Assembly: GCF_006151785.1 (NCBI RefSeq)
Contig: NZ_VDDD01000027.1
Location: 1-32,203 of the forward strand
Direction of reading: 5' to 3'
Source: Paracoccus marcusii
GTDB taxonomy: Bacteria > Pseudomonadota > Alphaproteobacteria > Rhodobacterales > Rhodobacteraceae
Length of the DNA: 32,203 nt
Numbering within the stretch: position 1 is the first letter of the stretch; every line of letters begins with the position of its first letter. The notes below the pieces were generated by a model. That model ran no database searches. It saw nothing but the letters and a program-made list of their open reading frames with translations, and was not told where the DNA came from. This document shows positions 20,191 through 30,886 of this stretch, piece by piece. The translations under genes were made by a program, and so were the position numbers.

Positions 20191-20236
20191 GGAGGAGCGG
20201 CGCGGCGGCGGGGAGGCCGCCGCGCCGATCATCATG
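20191..20236 (+). promoter_or_regulatory. Structured ribosome-binding region of the Rieske gene
   Basis: GGAGGAG at 20191-20197 directly follows the hpd stop but is 36 bases from the next ATG (20234). Between them, bases 20199-20209 pair perfectly with 20216-20226, an 11-base-pair all-GC stem with loop GGGGAG. When folded, only eight unpaired bases separate GGAGGAG from the ATG, which is normal spacing. The hairpin could therefore bridge the two sites, or alternatively act as an attenuator. Confidence 0.5.
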
Positions 20237-20587
20237 GCCTGGACCGATTACAGCAGCGCCCCCGCGCCCGGAACGCGCGTCTGCGCGGCGACCCGGATCA
20301 CCGGCGTCCATCCGCTGACCGTCACGACCGACCGCGGGTCGTTCCCGATGATCGTGCTGCGCGACGGCGACGTGCTGCGTGCCTATGTGAACGCATGTCC
20401 GCATCAGTACCTGCCGCTGGATTACCGCGGCGATACGCTGCTTTCGGCGGATGGGTTGCGGCTGCTGTGCACCGCACATGGCGCAAGCTTCGACAAGTCG
20501 ACCGGCAGCGTCGTGGCCGGTGCGGAATGCGGGCTGGATGCGGTCCCGATCATGCAGCAGGGCGACCACATCGTGATCGCCCCCTGA
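20234..20587 (+). CDS. Small Rieske [2Fe-2S] protein downstream of hpd
   Basis: This 117-residue protein is essentially a single Rieske domain. The cluster ligands are Cys55-Pro-His57 in NACPHQYLPL and Cys79-Thr-Ala-His82 in LLCTAHGASFD, with 21 residues between pairs. There is no signal peptide or membrane segment, so it resembles the soluble Rieske ferredoxins that pass electrons to oxygenases or nitrite-reductase-like small subunits. Its position 44 bases after hpd, with nothing else on the strand, suggests a link to aromatic catabolism. The precise partner is unknown, because HPPD itself takes its electrons from its substrate. The start is discussed under the structured region upstream. 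It converges on the solute-binding protein gene. Confidence 0.85.
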   Translation: MAWTDYSSAPAPGTRVCAATRITGVHPLTVTTDRGSFPMIVLRDGDVLRAYVNACPHQYLPLDYRGDTLLSADGLRLLCTAHGASFDKSTGSVVAGAECGLDAVPIMQQGDHIVIAP

Positions 20588-20616
20588 CAGGTTTCATGCA
20601 CGGTCCCTGACCGGGA

Positions 20617-21654
20617 TCAGAAGCCGGCCTTGATCTTCTCGAACTCGGCCAACTGGCGCTGACGCAGTTCGGGGTCATTCGGGGTCTGGGCCAGGACCGG
20701 TGCGTCGATCTCGGCCAGACCTTCGGCGACGGCGGGTTCGTCGGCAATGGTCGCCATGGCCGCGGCCGAGGTATGGCCATAACCGATCGTGTCCAGCAGC
20801 GCCTTGGCGGCCGACGGCTCCAGCCAGGCGTTGATGAAGTCATAGGCCTTGTCTTCGCTGCCCGGACCGTCCTTGACGTTCACGTAGCCGCAGAAGAAGG
20901 TCGACGACCCTTCGGCCGGCTCACGCTGAAAGCCCACCGGATAGTTGTCGGCCTGCAGATAGACGACACCGTCGTTCCACGACCAGGCCACGTCCACCGC
21001 ACCCGACGCCATCAGCTGTGCCTGCTCGGACGGGTCGGCCCAGTAGGCCGCGACATTGACATGCGCCTCGCGCAGCCAGGCGGCGGCGGCCTGGAACTGT
21101 TCGTCGGTCACCTCGGACCAGTCGGTCACGCCGGTCGCCAGATAGGCCAGCGCCCAGACATCATCCGAACTGTCGGGCAGCGAGGTGCGGCCCTGGTATT
21201 TCGGGTTGGTGAAGACGCCAAGGCTGGCCACGTCCTCGGCCGGGACGGTCTCGGTGTTATAGGCGATGGCGGTGGCGCCCCAGTCGGTGGGGATGAACCA
21301 CACGCCCTGATCGTCGCGGAACACCTCGCTGTCCAGGAACCGCTCCTCGATCTGCTCGAAGTTCGGGATGCGCGACGTGTCCCAGGGCTCGATCAGGCCG
21401 GCATCGCGGTACTTGCCGACCATCTGGCTGCAGGGATGGATCACGTCCGCCTTGAAACCCGACGCGACCTTCTGGAACGCTTCGTCGTCATCGCCGTAGA
21501 AGGCATAGGTCGGGCTGTCGCCATGCTTGTCCACATAGGCCTGAAAGATCGAAGGCTCCTCGAACCCGGCCCAATCGAAAACCGTCAGTTCGCGGTCGGC
21601 GGCATAGGCGGGCAGGGCCGCCGCGGCCAGGATGGTGGTGGTCAGCAAGCGCAT
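20617..21654 (-). CDS. Periplasmic solute-binding protein, PotD-like (polyamine/amine class)
   Basis: This 345-residue binding protein has a signal peptide (MRLLTTTILAAAALPAYA, cleavage after about residue 18). The mature part starts ADRELTVFDWAGFEEPSIFQAY, the pattern of spermidine/putrescine-type binding proteins (family 1/8). Other family segments are KADVIHPCSQMVGKYRDAGLIEPWDTSRIPN, VWFIPTDWGATAIAYNTE and VDVAWSWNDGVVYL. No permease or ATPase gene is adjacent, so it is an orphan here or partners with a transporter elsewhere. The substrate is unknown; polyamines or related amines are the family default. The start at 21654 was chosen because it begins the signal peptide; an earlier in-frame ATG adds a non-signal extension. 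Confidence 0.85.
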   Translation of the reverse strand: MRLLTTTILAAAALPAYAADRELTVFDWAGFEEPSIFQAYVDKHGDSPTYAFYGDDDEAFQKVASGFKADVIHPCSQMVGKYRDAGLIEPWDTSRIPNFEQIEERFLDSEVFRDDQGVWFIPTDWGATAIAYNTETVPAEDVASLGVFTNPKYQGRTSLPDSSDDVWALAYLATGVTDWSEVTDEQFQAAAAWLREAHVNVAAYWADPSEQAQLMASGAVDVAWSWNDGVVYLQADNYPVGFQREPAEGSSTFFCGYVNVKDGPGSEDKAYDFINAWLEPSAAKALLDTIGYGHTSAAAMATIADEPAVAEGLAEIDAPVLAQTPNDPELRQRQLAEFEKIKAGF

Positions 21655-21670
21655 GAAAACTGGCCTCTCT

Positions 21671-21690
21671 GTTGTCGGATTTGCGACAAC
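21671..21690. promoter_or_regulatory. Perfect inverted repeat upstream of the solute-binding protein gene
   Basis: GTTGTCG-GATTTG-CGACAAC has perfect seven-base arms and lies 17-36 bases upstream of the start at 21654. The TTGTC/GACAA arms resemble operators of dimeric repressors such as GntR-family proteins. It could also form a small hairpin in the leader. No regulator gene is adjacent. Confidence 0.45.
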
Positions 21691-21749
21691 GCTAAGGCGG
21701 GCTGCGGGCGCACGCAAGGGTTTCGCGCGCCCGTGATGGGCCTGTGTGC

Positions 21750-22493
21750 CTAGCGCATCCGCAACGCGCCGTCGACGCGGATCGTCTCTCCGTTCAGATA
21801 GTCGTTCTGGACGATGAAGGCGCAGGTCCGCGCGAATTCGGTCGGATCGCCAAGCCGCTTGGGATAGGTCACCTCGGCCGCCAGGCTGTCCTGCACGTCC
21901 GCGGGCAGGCCCTTGAGCATGGGCGTGCCAAAGATGCCGGGTGCGATGGCGCAGACCCGGATGCCTTGTCCCGCCAGATCGCGCGCCAGCGGCAGCGTCA
22001 TGCCCGCGATGCCGGCCTTGGAGGCGGCATAGGCGGCCTGGCCCTTCTGCCCGTCAAAGGCGGCGATGGACGCGGTGTTCACGATCACGCCGTTCTGGGC
22101 ACGCCCGTTCGCGGCCATGCGTTCGGCGGCCAGGCGCAGCACGTTGAAGCTGCCGATCAGGTTGACCTCGATCGTGCGGCGAAAGCTGTCCAGCCGGTGC
22201 GGACCGTCGCGGCCCAGGGTCTTTTCGCCCACCACCACGCCCGCGCAGTTCACGCAGACATCGATGCCCCCCATCCGCGCCACGGCGTGATCCAGCGCCG
22301 CCGTCACGCTGGCCTCGTCGGTGACGTCGGTCACGGCATAATGCGCGCCGATGGCGGATGCGGCTTCGGCCCCCGCCGGGTCGCGGTCCAGCACGGTGAC
22401 CTGCGCCCCCATGTCGCGGAAATGCGCCGCGGTGGCGGCGCCCAGGCCCGATGCGCCCCCGGTCACGACGGCGCGGCAGTTTGACAGATCCAT
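21750..22493 (-). CDS. Short-chain dehydrogenase, HSD10-like (3-hydroxyacyl-CoA dehydrogenase type II)
   Basis: This is a 247-residue classical short-chain dehydrogenase/reductase. NAD-binding TGGASGLG occupies 11-18, with the acceptor-strand Asp at VLDRD. The catalytic set is Asn111, Ser142, Tyr155 and Lys159 (YAASK). The C-terminal part, with PGIFGTPMLKGLP, RLGDPTEFA and ENDYLNGETIRxDGA-type wording (here QNDYLNGETIRVDGALRM), is distinctive of the HSD17B10/type II 3-hydroxyacyl-CoA dehydrogenase group. That group oxidises 3-hydroxyacyl-CoAs, including the isoleucine intermediate 2-methyl-3-hydroxybutyryl-CoA. A GGGAGGGG site precedes the ATG. It lies 58 bases after ppk2 on the same strand and could be the last gene of that operon. 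Confidence 0.88.
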   Translation of the reverse strand: MDLSNCRAVVTGGASGLGAATAAHFRDMGAQVTVLDRDPAGAEAASAIGAHYAVTDVTDEASVTAALDHAVARMGGIDVCVNCAGVVVGEKTLGRDGPHRLDSFRRTIEVNLIGSFNVLRLAAERMAANGRAQNGVIVNTASIAAFDGQKGQAAYAASKAGIAGMTLPLARDLAGQGIRVCAIAPGIFGTPMLKGLPADVQDSLAAEVTYPKRLGDPTEFARTCAFIVQNDYLNGETIRVDGALRMR

Positions 22494-22551
22494 GATCCCC
22501 TCCCAGGATGTTCCGGTCGGGTTCTGGCACGTGGGCGCGCGCGCGCCAAGA

Positions 22552-23436
22552 TCAGTCGCGCAGCAGTTCCGGCCCGCCGGCGATCAGGGGGTCGCGCGTT
22601 CCGATGGCCGCCGGATCCTTGCCCGCGTAATCGACCGCGCCCAGAATGGTTTGGATCGCGGCGATCCGGGCGCGGCGCTTGTCGTCCGACCGGATCACGG
22701 TCCAGGGCGCGATCGGCGAATGGGACGCCGCCAGCGTGTCGCGGATCGCCACGGTATAGTCGTCCCACCGGGCCAGCCCGTCCACGTCGATGCCGCTCAG
22801 CTTCCACTGCTTCAACGGGTCCCTTTCGCGGTCCAAGAAACGCCGCAGCTGTTCGGCGCGGCCCACGTTGAGCCACAGCTTGACCAGGATGATCCCGTCG
22901 TCGACCAGCATCTGTTCGAACCCCGGCAGCTGGCGAAAGAACGCCGCGCGCTGCGTGTCGGTCGAAAAGCCGAAGACCCGTTCGACCACGCCGCGGTTGT
23001 ACCAGCTGCGGTCGAACAGGGCGATCTCTCCGGCGCCGGGCAGCCAGTCGACATAGCGCTGGAAATACCACTGGCCCGCCTCGCGCTCGTTCGGCTTGGG
23101 CAGGGCCACGATGCTGGCCGACCGGGGGTTCAGGTTTTCGCGCACGCGCTCGATCGTGCCGCCCTTGCCGGCGGCGTCGCGCCCCTCGAACAGGACCACC
23201 AGCCGCTTTCCGCTGTCGATCACGTCATGCATCATGCGAACCAGCTGCATCTGCAATGCAGCCATCTGCGGTTCGTATTCGGCCTTGGGCATCTCTGCGC
23301 TGTAGGGGAAGTCCGGGTCCAGGATGTCCTTGGACGACGCCTTCTGAACCGCCTTGCGGATCGGCGCGGGGGCCTCGTCCTGCAGATAGGCGGTGATCTT
23401 GCCCACCAGGGGCAGGTCCGGCAGTTCGGCGCCCAT
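22552..23436 (-). CDS. ppk2: Polyphosphate kinase 2
   Basis: PPK2 enzymes move phosphate between polyphosphate and nucleotides, usually making GTP or ATP from diphosphates. This single-domain protein has 294 residues. Walker A is [15 protein letters not shown] (84-98), Walker B is [16 protein letters not shown] (139-154), and the lid region follows around [16 protein letters not shown] (199-214). The conserved [18 protein letters not shown] segment (112-129) is diagnostic of PPK2. It starts four bases after the metA stop, so the two are almost certainly co-transcribed and possibly coupled. The nucleotide class (mono- or diphosphate) cannot be settled from the motifs I can read. The start at 23436 was chosen for its position after metA. 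Confidence 0.95.
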   Translation of the reverse strand: MGAELPDLPLVGKITAYLQDEAPAPIRKAVQKASSKDILDPDFPYSAEMPKAEYEPQMAALQMQLVRMMHDVIDSGKRLVVLFEGRDAAGKGGTIERVRENLNPRSASIVALPKPNEREAGQWYFQRYVDWLPGAGEIALFDRSWYNRGVVERVFGFSTDTQRAAFFRQLPGFEQMLVDDGIILVKLWLNVGRAEQLRRFLDRERDPLKQWKLSGIDVDGLARWDDYTVAIRDTLAASHSPIAPWTVIRSDDKRRARIAAIQTILGAVDYAGKDPAAIGTRDPLIAGGPELLRD

Positions 23437-23440
23437 GTGC

Positions 23441-24367
23441 TCAGCCCTCTCCGATGCGCGACATGTCGTACCATGTCGTCTGATAGATCTCGTTGATCCA
23501 GTTACCGTAGAGCAGGTGCGCATGGCTGCGCCAGAGGTTCGCGGGCGCCCGCGTCGGGTCGTCGCCGGGATAATAGTTGGCGGGCACGTTCACCGGTTTC
23601 CCCGCCGCGACGTCCCGGTCGTATTCCTCCTTGAGGGTGGTGCTGTCATATTCGAAATGGTTGAAGACATAGAGGGCGCGGTGCCCCGGATCGGCCAGCA
23701 GGCAGGGCCCGACATCGGCGCTGGCCAGCAGGGTGGTCAGCGCCGGGCGGGCGTCCACGTCGTCCTGACGCACCTCGGTCCAGCGGCTGACCGGGACCAG
23801 CACCTCGTCCGAGAACCCGCGCAGATAGGGCGAGGCCGGCGCCAGATTGGTGTGCCGGAAACAGCCGAACGCCTTGGCCGGCAGGGGATGCTTGGGCAGG
23901 CCATGGAAATGCGCCGCCATCGCCATGCCGCCCCAGCAGACCCCGAAGGTCGAATGCACATGGGTCTGCGTCCAGGCAAAGACGCGGGTCAGTTCGTCCC
24001 AATAGGTCACGTCCTCGAACGGCAGATGCTCGATCGGAGCGCCGGTGATGACCAGGCCGTCGAACTTCTCTCCGCTGGCCTCGACGTCGCGGAACGGTCG
24101 ATAGAAGCTTTCCATGTGGTCGGCGGCGGTGTTCCGGCTCTCATGGTCCGACATGCGGATCAGCTGAAAGTCGATCTGCAGCGGCGTGGCGCCGATCAGC
24201 CGGGCGAACTGGTTCTCGGTCTGGATCTTCTTGGGCATCAGGTTCAGCAGCGCGATGCGCAGGGGACGGATGTCCTGGGTCGCGGCGCGGCCCGGCGACA
24301 TGACCATCACCCCTTCTTGGGACAGGATGCGATAGGCGGGCAGGCTTTCGTTCAACGTGATGGGCAT
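23441..24367 (-). CDS. metA: Homoserine O-acyltransferase MetA, predicted acetyl-CoA type
   Basis: MetA activates homoserine for methionine synthesis. The 308-residue protein has the family residues: nucleophile Cys144 in GVCWGGMAM, His237 and Glu239 in FNHFEYDS, and the conserved opening [20 protein letters not shown]. Glu113 in [12 protein letters not shown] aligns with the residue that selects the acyl donor: glutamate in acetyl-CoA enzymes such as that of Bacillus cereus, glycine in the Escherichia coli succinyl enzyme. Acetylhomoserine is therefore the predicted product despite the metA name. It starts one base after the stop of the P-loop protein gene and is followed four bases later by ppk2. 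Together with the two metH genes, the window covers both ends of methionine synthesis. Confidence 0.95.
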   Translation of the reverse strand: MPITLNESLPAYRILSQEGVMVMSPGRAATQDIRPLRIALLNLMPKKIQTENQFARLIGATPLQIDFQLIRMSDHESRNTAADHMESFYRPFRDVEASGEKFDGLVITGAPIEHLPFEDVTYWDELTRVFAWTQTHVHSTFGVCWGGMAMAAHFHGLPKHPLPAKAFGCFRHTNLAPASPYLRGFSDEVLVPVSRWTEVRQDDVDARPALTTLLASADVGPCLLADPGHRALYVFNHFEYDSTTLKEEYDRDVAAGKPVNVPANYYPGDDPTRAPANLWRSHAHLLYGNWINEIYQTTWYDMSRIGEG

Positions 24368-24368
24368 G

Positions 24369-25232
24369 TCAGCTATCCTTGCGCGCGATGGCGGTCGCGA
24401 TCAGGTCGGTGAAATCGTCAGGGGTGCGGATCTGCGCCACCTCCTCGGCCAGGATGGTGACGCCGCGCCGGGCCATCGCCTCATAGCGCGGCTGGCGATG
24501 GGCCAGCGCCCGGGCATAGGTCCAGCGGATGAAGTCATCGGGATTCACCTGGTCCGCCTCCAGGCCCTTTTCCACGCGATAGGCGATCCAGGCGCGTTCC
24601 AGGAACTGCGGCTGGTAATACATCGGCTTCGGCGCGCGGTCGAAGCGGCGGACCAGTTCGGCGGTATGCGCGTCGCTGCCCTTGATCCAGACCAGCAGCA
24701 GGTCGCGCGACAGAGCGGTCAGGACCCGGTCGTCGGGATTGTCCGGATCCACGACCTCGCAGATCGAGCCGCCGCTGTCGCAGACGAAATGCGGCGTGCC
24801 ATAGATGTCGCCGGCGCGGTCCATGAAATGGCGGGTGTCCAGAAGCGAGGCGATCTCGGCCCTGCGATGCTGGTCCTGGCGCTGGCAATAGGCGTCGAAG
24901 GGCAGCCCCCCGCGCGACGGGCTGCCGGGCTTGCCCAGATAGGTGGACAGCGGTGCCAGGTTGTCGAAGGTGATGTTGCTGGCGATATGTACGCTGTCAG
25001 ACATCAGCAGTTCGCGCAGAAACGGCACCTTCATCGCCTCGCGCTTGAAGTTGTCGGCGATGTATTCACCCATGTAGCGCGTGCCGATCCGGTAATCGAC
25101 GCTGTAGTGGAACCAGTCGCCCGTGTCCCGCAGCATCGAGGCCAGATAGGTCTTGCCCAGGCCGGACATGCCGAACAGCACGACCCGCTTGCCCGCGGCG
25201 GCCCGCCATTCATCCGCGCTGCCATAGATCAT
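24369..25232 (-). CDS. Uncharacterised P-loop ATPase/kinase-like protein, first gene of the metA operon
   Basis: I do not recognise a characterised family. The 287-residue protein has a clear Walker [13 protein letters not shown] (20-31), preceded by a hydrophobic strand (RVVLF). A candidate Walker B-like strand ends DLLLVWIKG (177-185). Other features are an aromatic stretch, [17 protein letters not shown] (41-57), a motif [14 protein letters not shown] segment at 147-155 ([10 protein letters not shown]) and a basic middle. It has no signal peptide or membrane span. The layout resembles small-molecule kinases of the shikimate/adenylate kinase superfamily, but a substrate cannot be named. It ends one base before metA, so metA translation likely depends on it. 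The start at 25232 follows an AAAGGG site; the frame is open further upstream without good similarity. Confidence 0.8.
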   Translation of the reverse strand: MIYGSADEWRAAAGKRVVLFGMSGLGKTYLASMLRDTGDWFHYSVDYRIGTRYMGEYIADNFKREAMKVPFLRELLMSDSVHIASNITFDNLAPLSTYLGKPGSPSRGGLPFDAYCQRQDQHRRAEIASLLDTRHFMDRAGDIYGTPHFVCDSGGSICEVVDPDNPDDRVLTALSRDLLLVWIKGSDAHTAELVRRFDRAPKPMYYQPQFLERAWIAYRVEKGLEADQVNPDDFIRWTYARALAHRQPRYEAMARRGVTILAEEVAQIRTPDDFTDLIATAIARKDS

Positions 25233-25266
25233 CCAATGCCCTTTCCCTGCTCGGCCCCTAGGTAAT

Positions 25267-25278
25267 CGCATGCATGCG
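25267..25278. promoter_or_regulatory. 12-base perfect palindrome upstream of the P-loop/metA/ppk2 operon
   Basis: CGCATGCATGCG is a perfect palindrome 35-46 bases upstream of the P-loop gene start, where a promoter operator would sit. No regulator can be named. Confidence 0.3.
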
Positions 25279-25348
25279 GCATGGAAAGAGGCCGACCGCA
25301 CGGGCGTACCACGCCGCGTCGCGCAGGACCCTCTGCGTCCCGCGCAGG

Positions 25349-25368
25349 CCGGGGGGCCAGCCCCCCGG
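25349..25368. other. G/C-rich hairpin in the gap
   Basis: CCGGGGGG (25349-25356) pairs with CCCCCCGG (25361-25368) around loop CCAG, followed by another C-run. Such G/C palindromes are common between genes in Rhodobacteraceae. It may be a dispersed intergenic element or an inefficient terminator; no T-run follows. Confidence 0.45.
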
Positions 25369-25480
25369 ACCCCCCGCCGTCGCGGCATTCCGCCAGTTCG
25401 TTGCGCATCGTCGGCCTGGCCCCCGCGCAGGGGCGTTTGGACGATGTCGCCGCCCACCACTACAGGGCTGACGTCCAACG

Positions 25481-25510
25481 AAAAACGGCCCTGTCGCGGA
25501 GACAGGGCCG
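25481..25510 (-). terminator. Rho-independent terminator of the FadL-type gene
   Basis: A 10-base-pair perfect stem (25486-25495 with 25501-25510) with loop GCGGA is followed on the minus strand by TTTTT (complement of 25481-25485). It begins 30 bases after the stop at 25540. This is a textbook intrinsic terminator. Confidence 0.88.
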
Positions 25511-25539
25511 ATCGGTGATGAAGAACGGTCAGGCGGCGA

Positions 25540-26697
25540 TCAGAAGCTGTAGCCGATGCGGATGCCGATCCCCAGCAGATCGCTGTCTTCCATCTGTGCA
25601 CGGGGTTCGCCGCCGGTCTGGGGACGCGCGTCGCCCAGCTTGGAGTAGTTGATCCCCGTGGTGATCTTCATGTTGTCCATGGTGTAGACGGCGGCCAATG
25701 TCAGCCCGAGGCGCCCGTTGGTCGGCGCCAGAGGCGAGACCAGATCGTCGTTCTCGGGCTCGTAGACCAGCGCTGCGGAGCCGGACCATGTCTCGTTGAA
25801 CTTGCGGCCGACGCCGAGCGTATAGGTCGTCGTGTCCTCCAGCGACACGAGGCCGTCCGTGACGTTGAAGCCCAGCGGATCCGTCGCGGTGGGTGCGCGG
25901 GAGAAGATGCGCGGGTTCACGGTGAACTCCGACCAGTTGACCCAGCGGATGCTGCCGAAGACCAGCGTGTCCGCAGCGACGCCGGTCTGCGCTTCGAGGG
26001 TCAGCGATTCCGGGGTGTCGACGGTCGTGGTGGAACGTCCCAGGATGGTGCCGTTCACGCTCTCGACCGTGTCGAACTGATGTTCGACCTTGGAGTTGTA
26101 GGTCAGCGAGACACGACCCGCGATGTCCGGAATCTCATAGGCTGCACCGACCACGAAGCCGACGCCCCAGTCCTGGTCCAGCTGCACGTTGTAGCCGCTG
26201 ATCGGACCATAGGCCGCGCCGCTCAGCGTCACTTCGGCATCGGCGCGCGAGCCGCGCAGGCCGCCATGGAAGGACAGGTTATTGGGCAGCTTGTAGCGCA
26301 TCAGGGCGGTGACGGTCGTCGAATCGACGCGCGCGCGGGTGCCGCCCAGCAGGAACGATCCCCCGTCGGCGGCAGGGGTGTAGGTCACGTCCGCGCCGAA
26401 GGGCTGTTCGATGATCAATGCGGCCGACAGCGCGTCGTTGAACTGGTGCTTGTAGCCCAGGCCAACGAACCCATAGCCGTTTGCCACGTCACCCGTATCA
26501 CGCTGCGGGATCGGTGCGCCCACGGGGGGGCTGTCCGGGCCTTCGACGGTCGGGTCGGCGCCGCCGAAGCTGAGTTCCGCGTAATTGCCCTGTTCGAACA
26601 GGATGTTCAGTGACTGGGGCGCGCGTTCGATCCCCCCGGCCAGCAATGGCGCGGTTCCCGCCAGCAGCGCGGCCATGCTCGTGATTGCGAATTTCAT
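25540..26697 (-). CDS. FadL/OMPP1-family outer membrane transport protein
   Basis: FadL-type barrels admit long-chain fatty acids or other hydrophobic compounds through the outer membrane. The 385-residue protein has a signal peptide (MKFAITSMAALLAGTAPLLA, about 1-20). A mature N-terminus that may form the hatch follows (APQSLNILFEQGNYAELSFG). Many alternating amphipathic strands then run to the end, closing in the beta-barrel signal IGIRIGYSF with terminal Phe. FADxxL-type wording is replaced by VGLGYKHQFNDALSAALIIEQPFGADVTY, a well-conserved FadL segment. A GGGAGGA site sets the start at 26697. It is somewhat shorter than E. coli FadL. It is transcribed alone, divergent from guaB, and ends in a clear terminator. 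The substrate is unknown. Confidence 0.88.
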   Translation of the reverse strand: MKFAITSMAALLAGTAPLLAGGIERAPQSLNILFEQGNYAELSFGGADPTVEGPDSPPVGAPIPQRDTGDVANGYGFVGLGYKHQFNDALSAALIIEQPFGADVTYTPAADGGSFLLGGTRARVDSTTVTALMRYKLPNNLSFHGGLRGSRADAEVTLSGAAYGPISGYNVQLDQDWGVGFVVGAAYEIPDIAGRVSLTYNSKVEHQFDTVESVNGTILGRSTTTVDTPESLTLEAQTGVAADTLVFGSIRWVNWSEFTVNPRIFSRAPTATDPLGFNVTDGLVSLEDTTTYTLGVGRKFNETWSGSAALVYEPENDDLVSPLAPTNGRLGLTLAAVYTMDNMKITTGINYSKLGDARPQTGGEPRAQMEDSDLLGIGIRIGYSF

Positions 26698-26780
26698 GTC
26701 ATCCTCCCTCGGTCGGGCGAACCGCCCCCGGAACCCACCGTAGCGCACGAACGTTATCGATCAATTACCCAAACACGCTG

Positions 26781-26800
26781 ACGTGACGTCCGCGTCATGT
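26781..26800. promoter_or_regulatory. Inverted repeat between the FadL-type gene and guaB
   Basis: ACGTGACG-TCCG-CGTCATGT has eight-base arms with one mismatch, centred about 93 bases upstream of the FadL-type gene start and 118 bases upstream of guaB. It is an operator candidate for either gene. Confidence 0.35.
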
Positions 26801-26866
26801 CTGCCCGTATGCCGTGTCGTCCGTGCAACGCCTGCGTGCGGGCTGGACAAAGCGGACAGGGCGTGA

Positions 26867-28357
<1,491 letters not shown>

Positions 28358-28375
28358 ACATCGGCATCACAGCGA

Positions 28376-28405
28376 AAAGGCGGCCCCCGCAAGGGGGCCG
28401 CCTTT
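28376..28405. terminator. Bidirectional terminator between guaB and katG
   Basis: A 13-base-pair perfect stem (28376-28388 with 28393-28405) is closed by a GCAA tetraloop. The stem ends in AAA on the left and TTT on the right, with a further A to the left, so both transcripts have short U-tracts. It lies 19 bases after the guaB stop and 41 bases beyond the katG stop. Confidence 0.88.
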
Positions 28406-28445
28406 GTCATGGTCGGTCGGGGCGCACGGATGCGCCCCTGCCGGA

Positions 28446-30760
<2,315 letters not shown>

Positions 30761-30847
30761 CGACACCGTCAGGAATGCTGATGGGGCTGGCCCGGTCCCG
30801 TGTCATCATGATAGGCAAATGACCTGACAGATCAGCCAAGGGCACCC

Positions 30848-30886
30848 ATGACCCATCACACCCTTTTCGGACGGGCGACATCGTGA
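30848..30886 (+). CDS. Possible 12-codon leader ORF before the rRNA methyltransferase gene
   Basis: A short frame, MTHHTLFGRATS, starts at an ATG five bases after AAGGG (30838-30842) and stops at TGA 30884-30886, overlapping the GTG start of the next gene (30883). Its ribosome-binding site is better than that of the gene it overlaps, so it could be translated and coupled to it. There is no independent evidence of a peptide. Confidence 0.35.
   Translation: MTHHTLFGRATS

Larger units (their letters stand above)
25233..25539. other. 307-base gap without a gene
   Basis: The gap separates the P-loop gene start from the FadL-type gene stop. It holds a 12-base palindrome near the promoter of the metA operon, a G/C hairpin and the terminator of the outer membrane protein gene, annotated separately. 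Short open frames across 25270-25518 on the plus strand have no ribosome-binding site and no recognisable protein content. I see no RNA gene in it. Confidence 0.6.

Noticed and set aside
22534-22547. Alternating GC run forming a 14-base palindrome between ppk2 and the SDR gene
   Set aside because: Self-complementarity is automatic in an alternating CG run, and such runs are expected in this base composition; no functional inference is justified.
25233-25300. SAM-II riboswitch before the metA operon
   Set aside because: Only a short palindrome is visible; the leader is too short between it and the start for the known fold.
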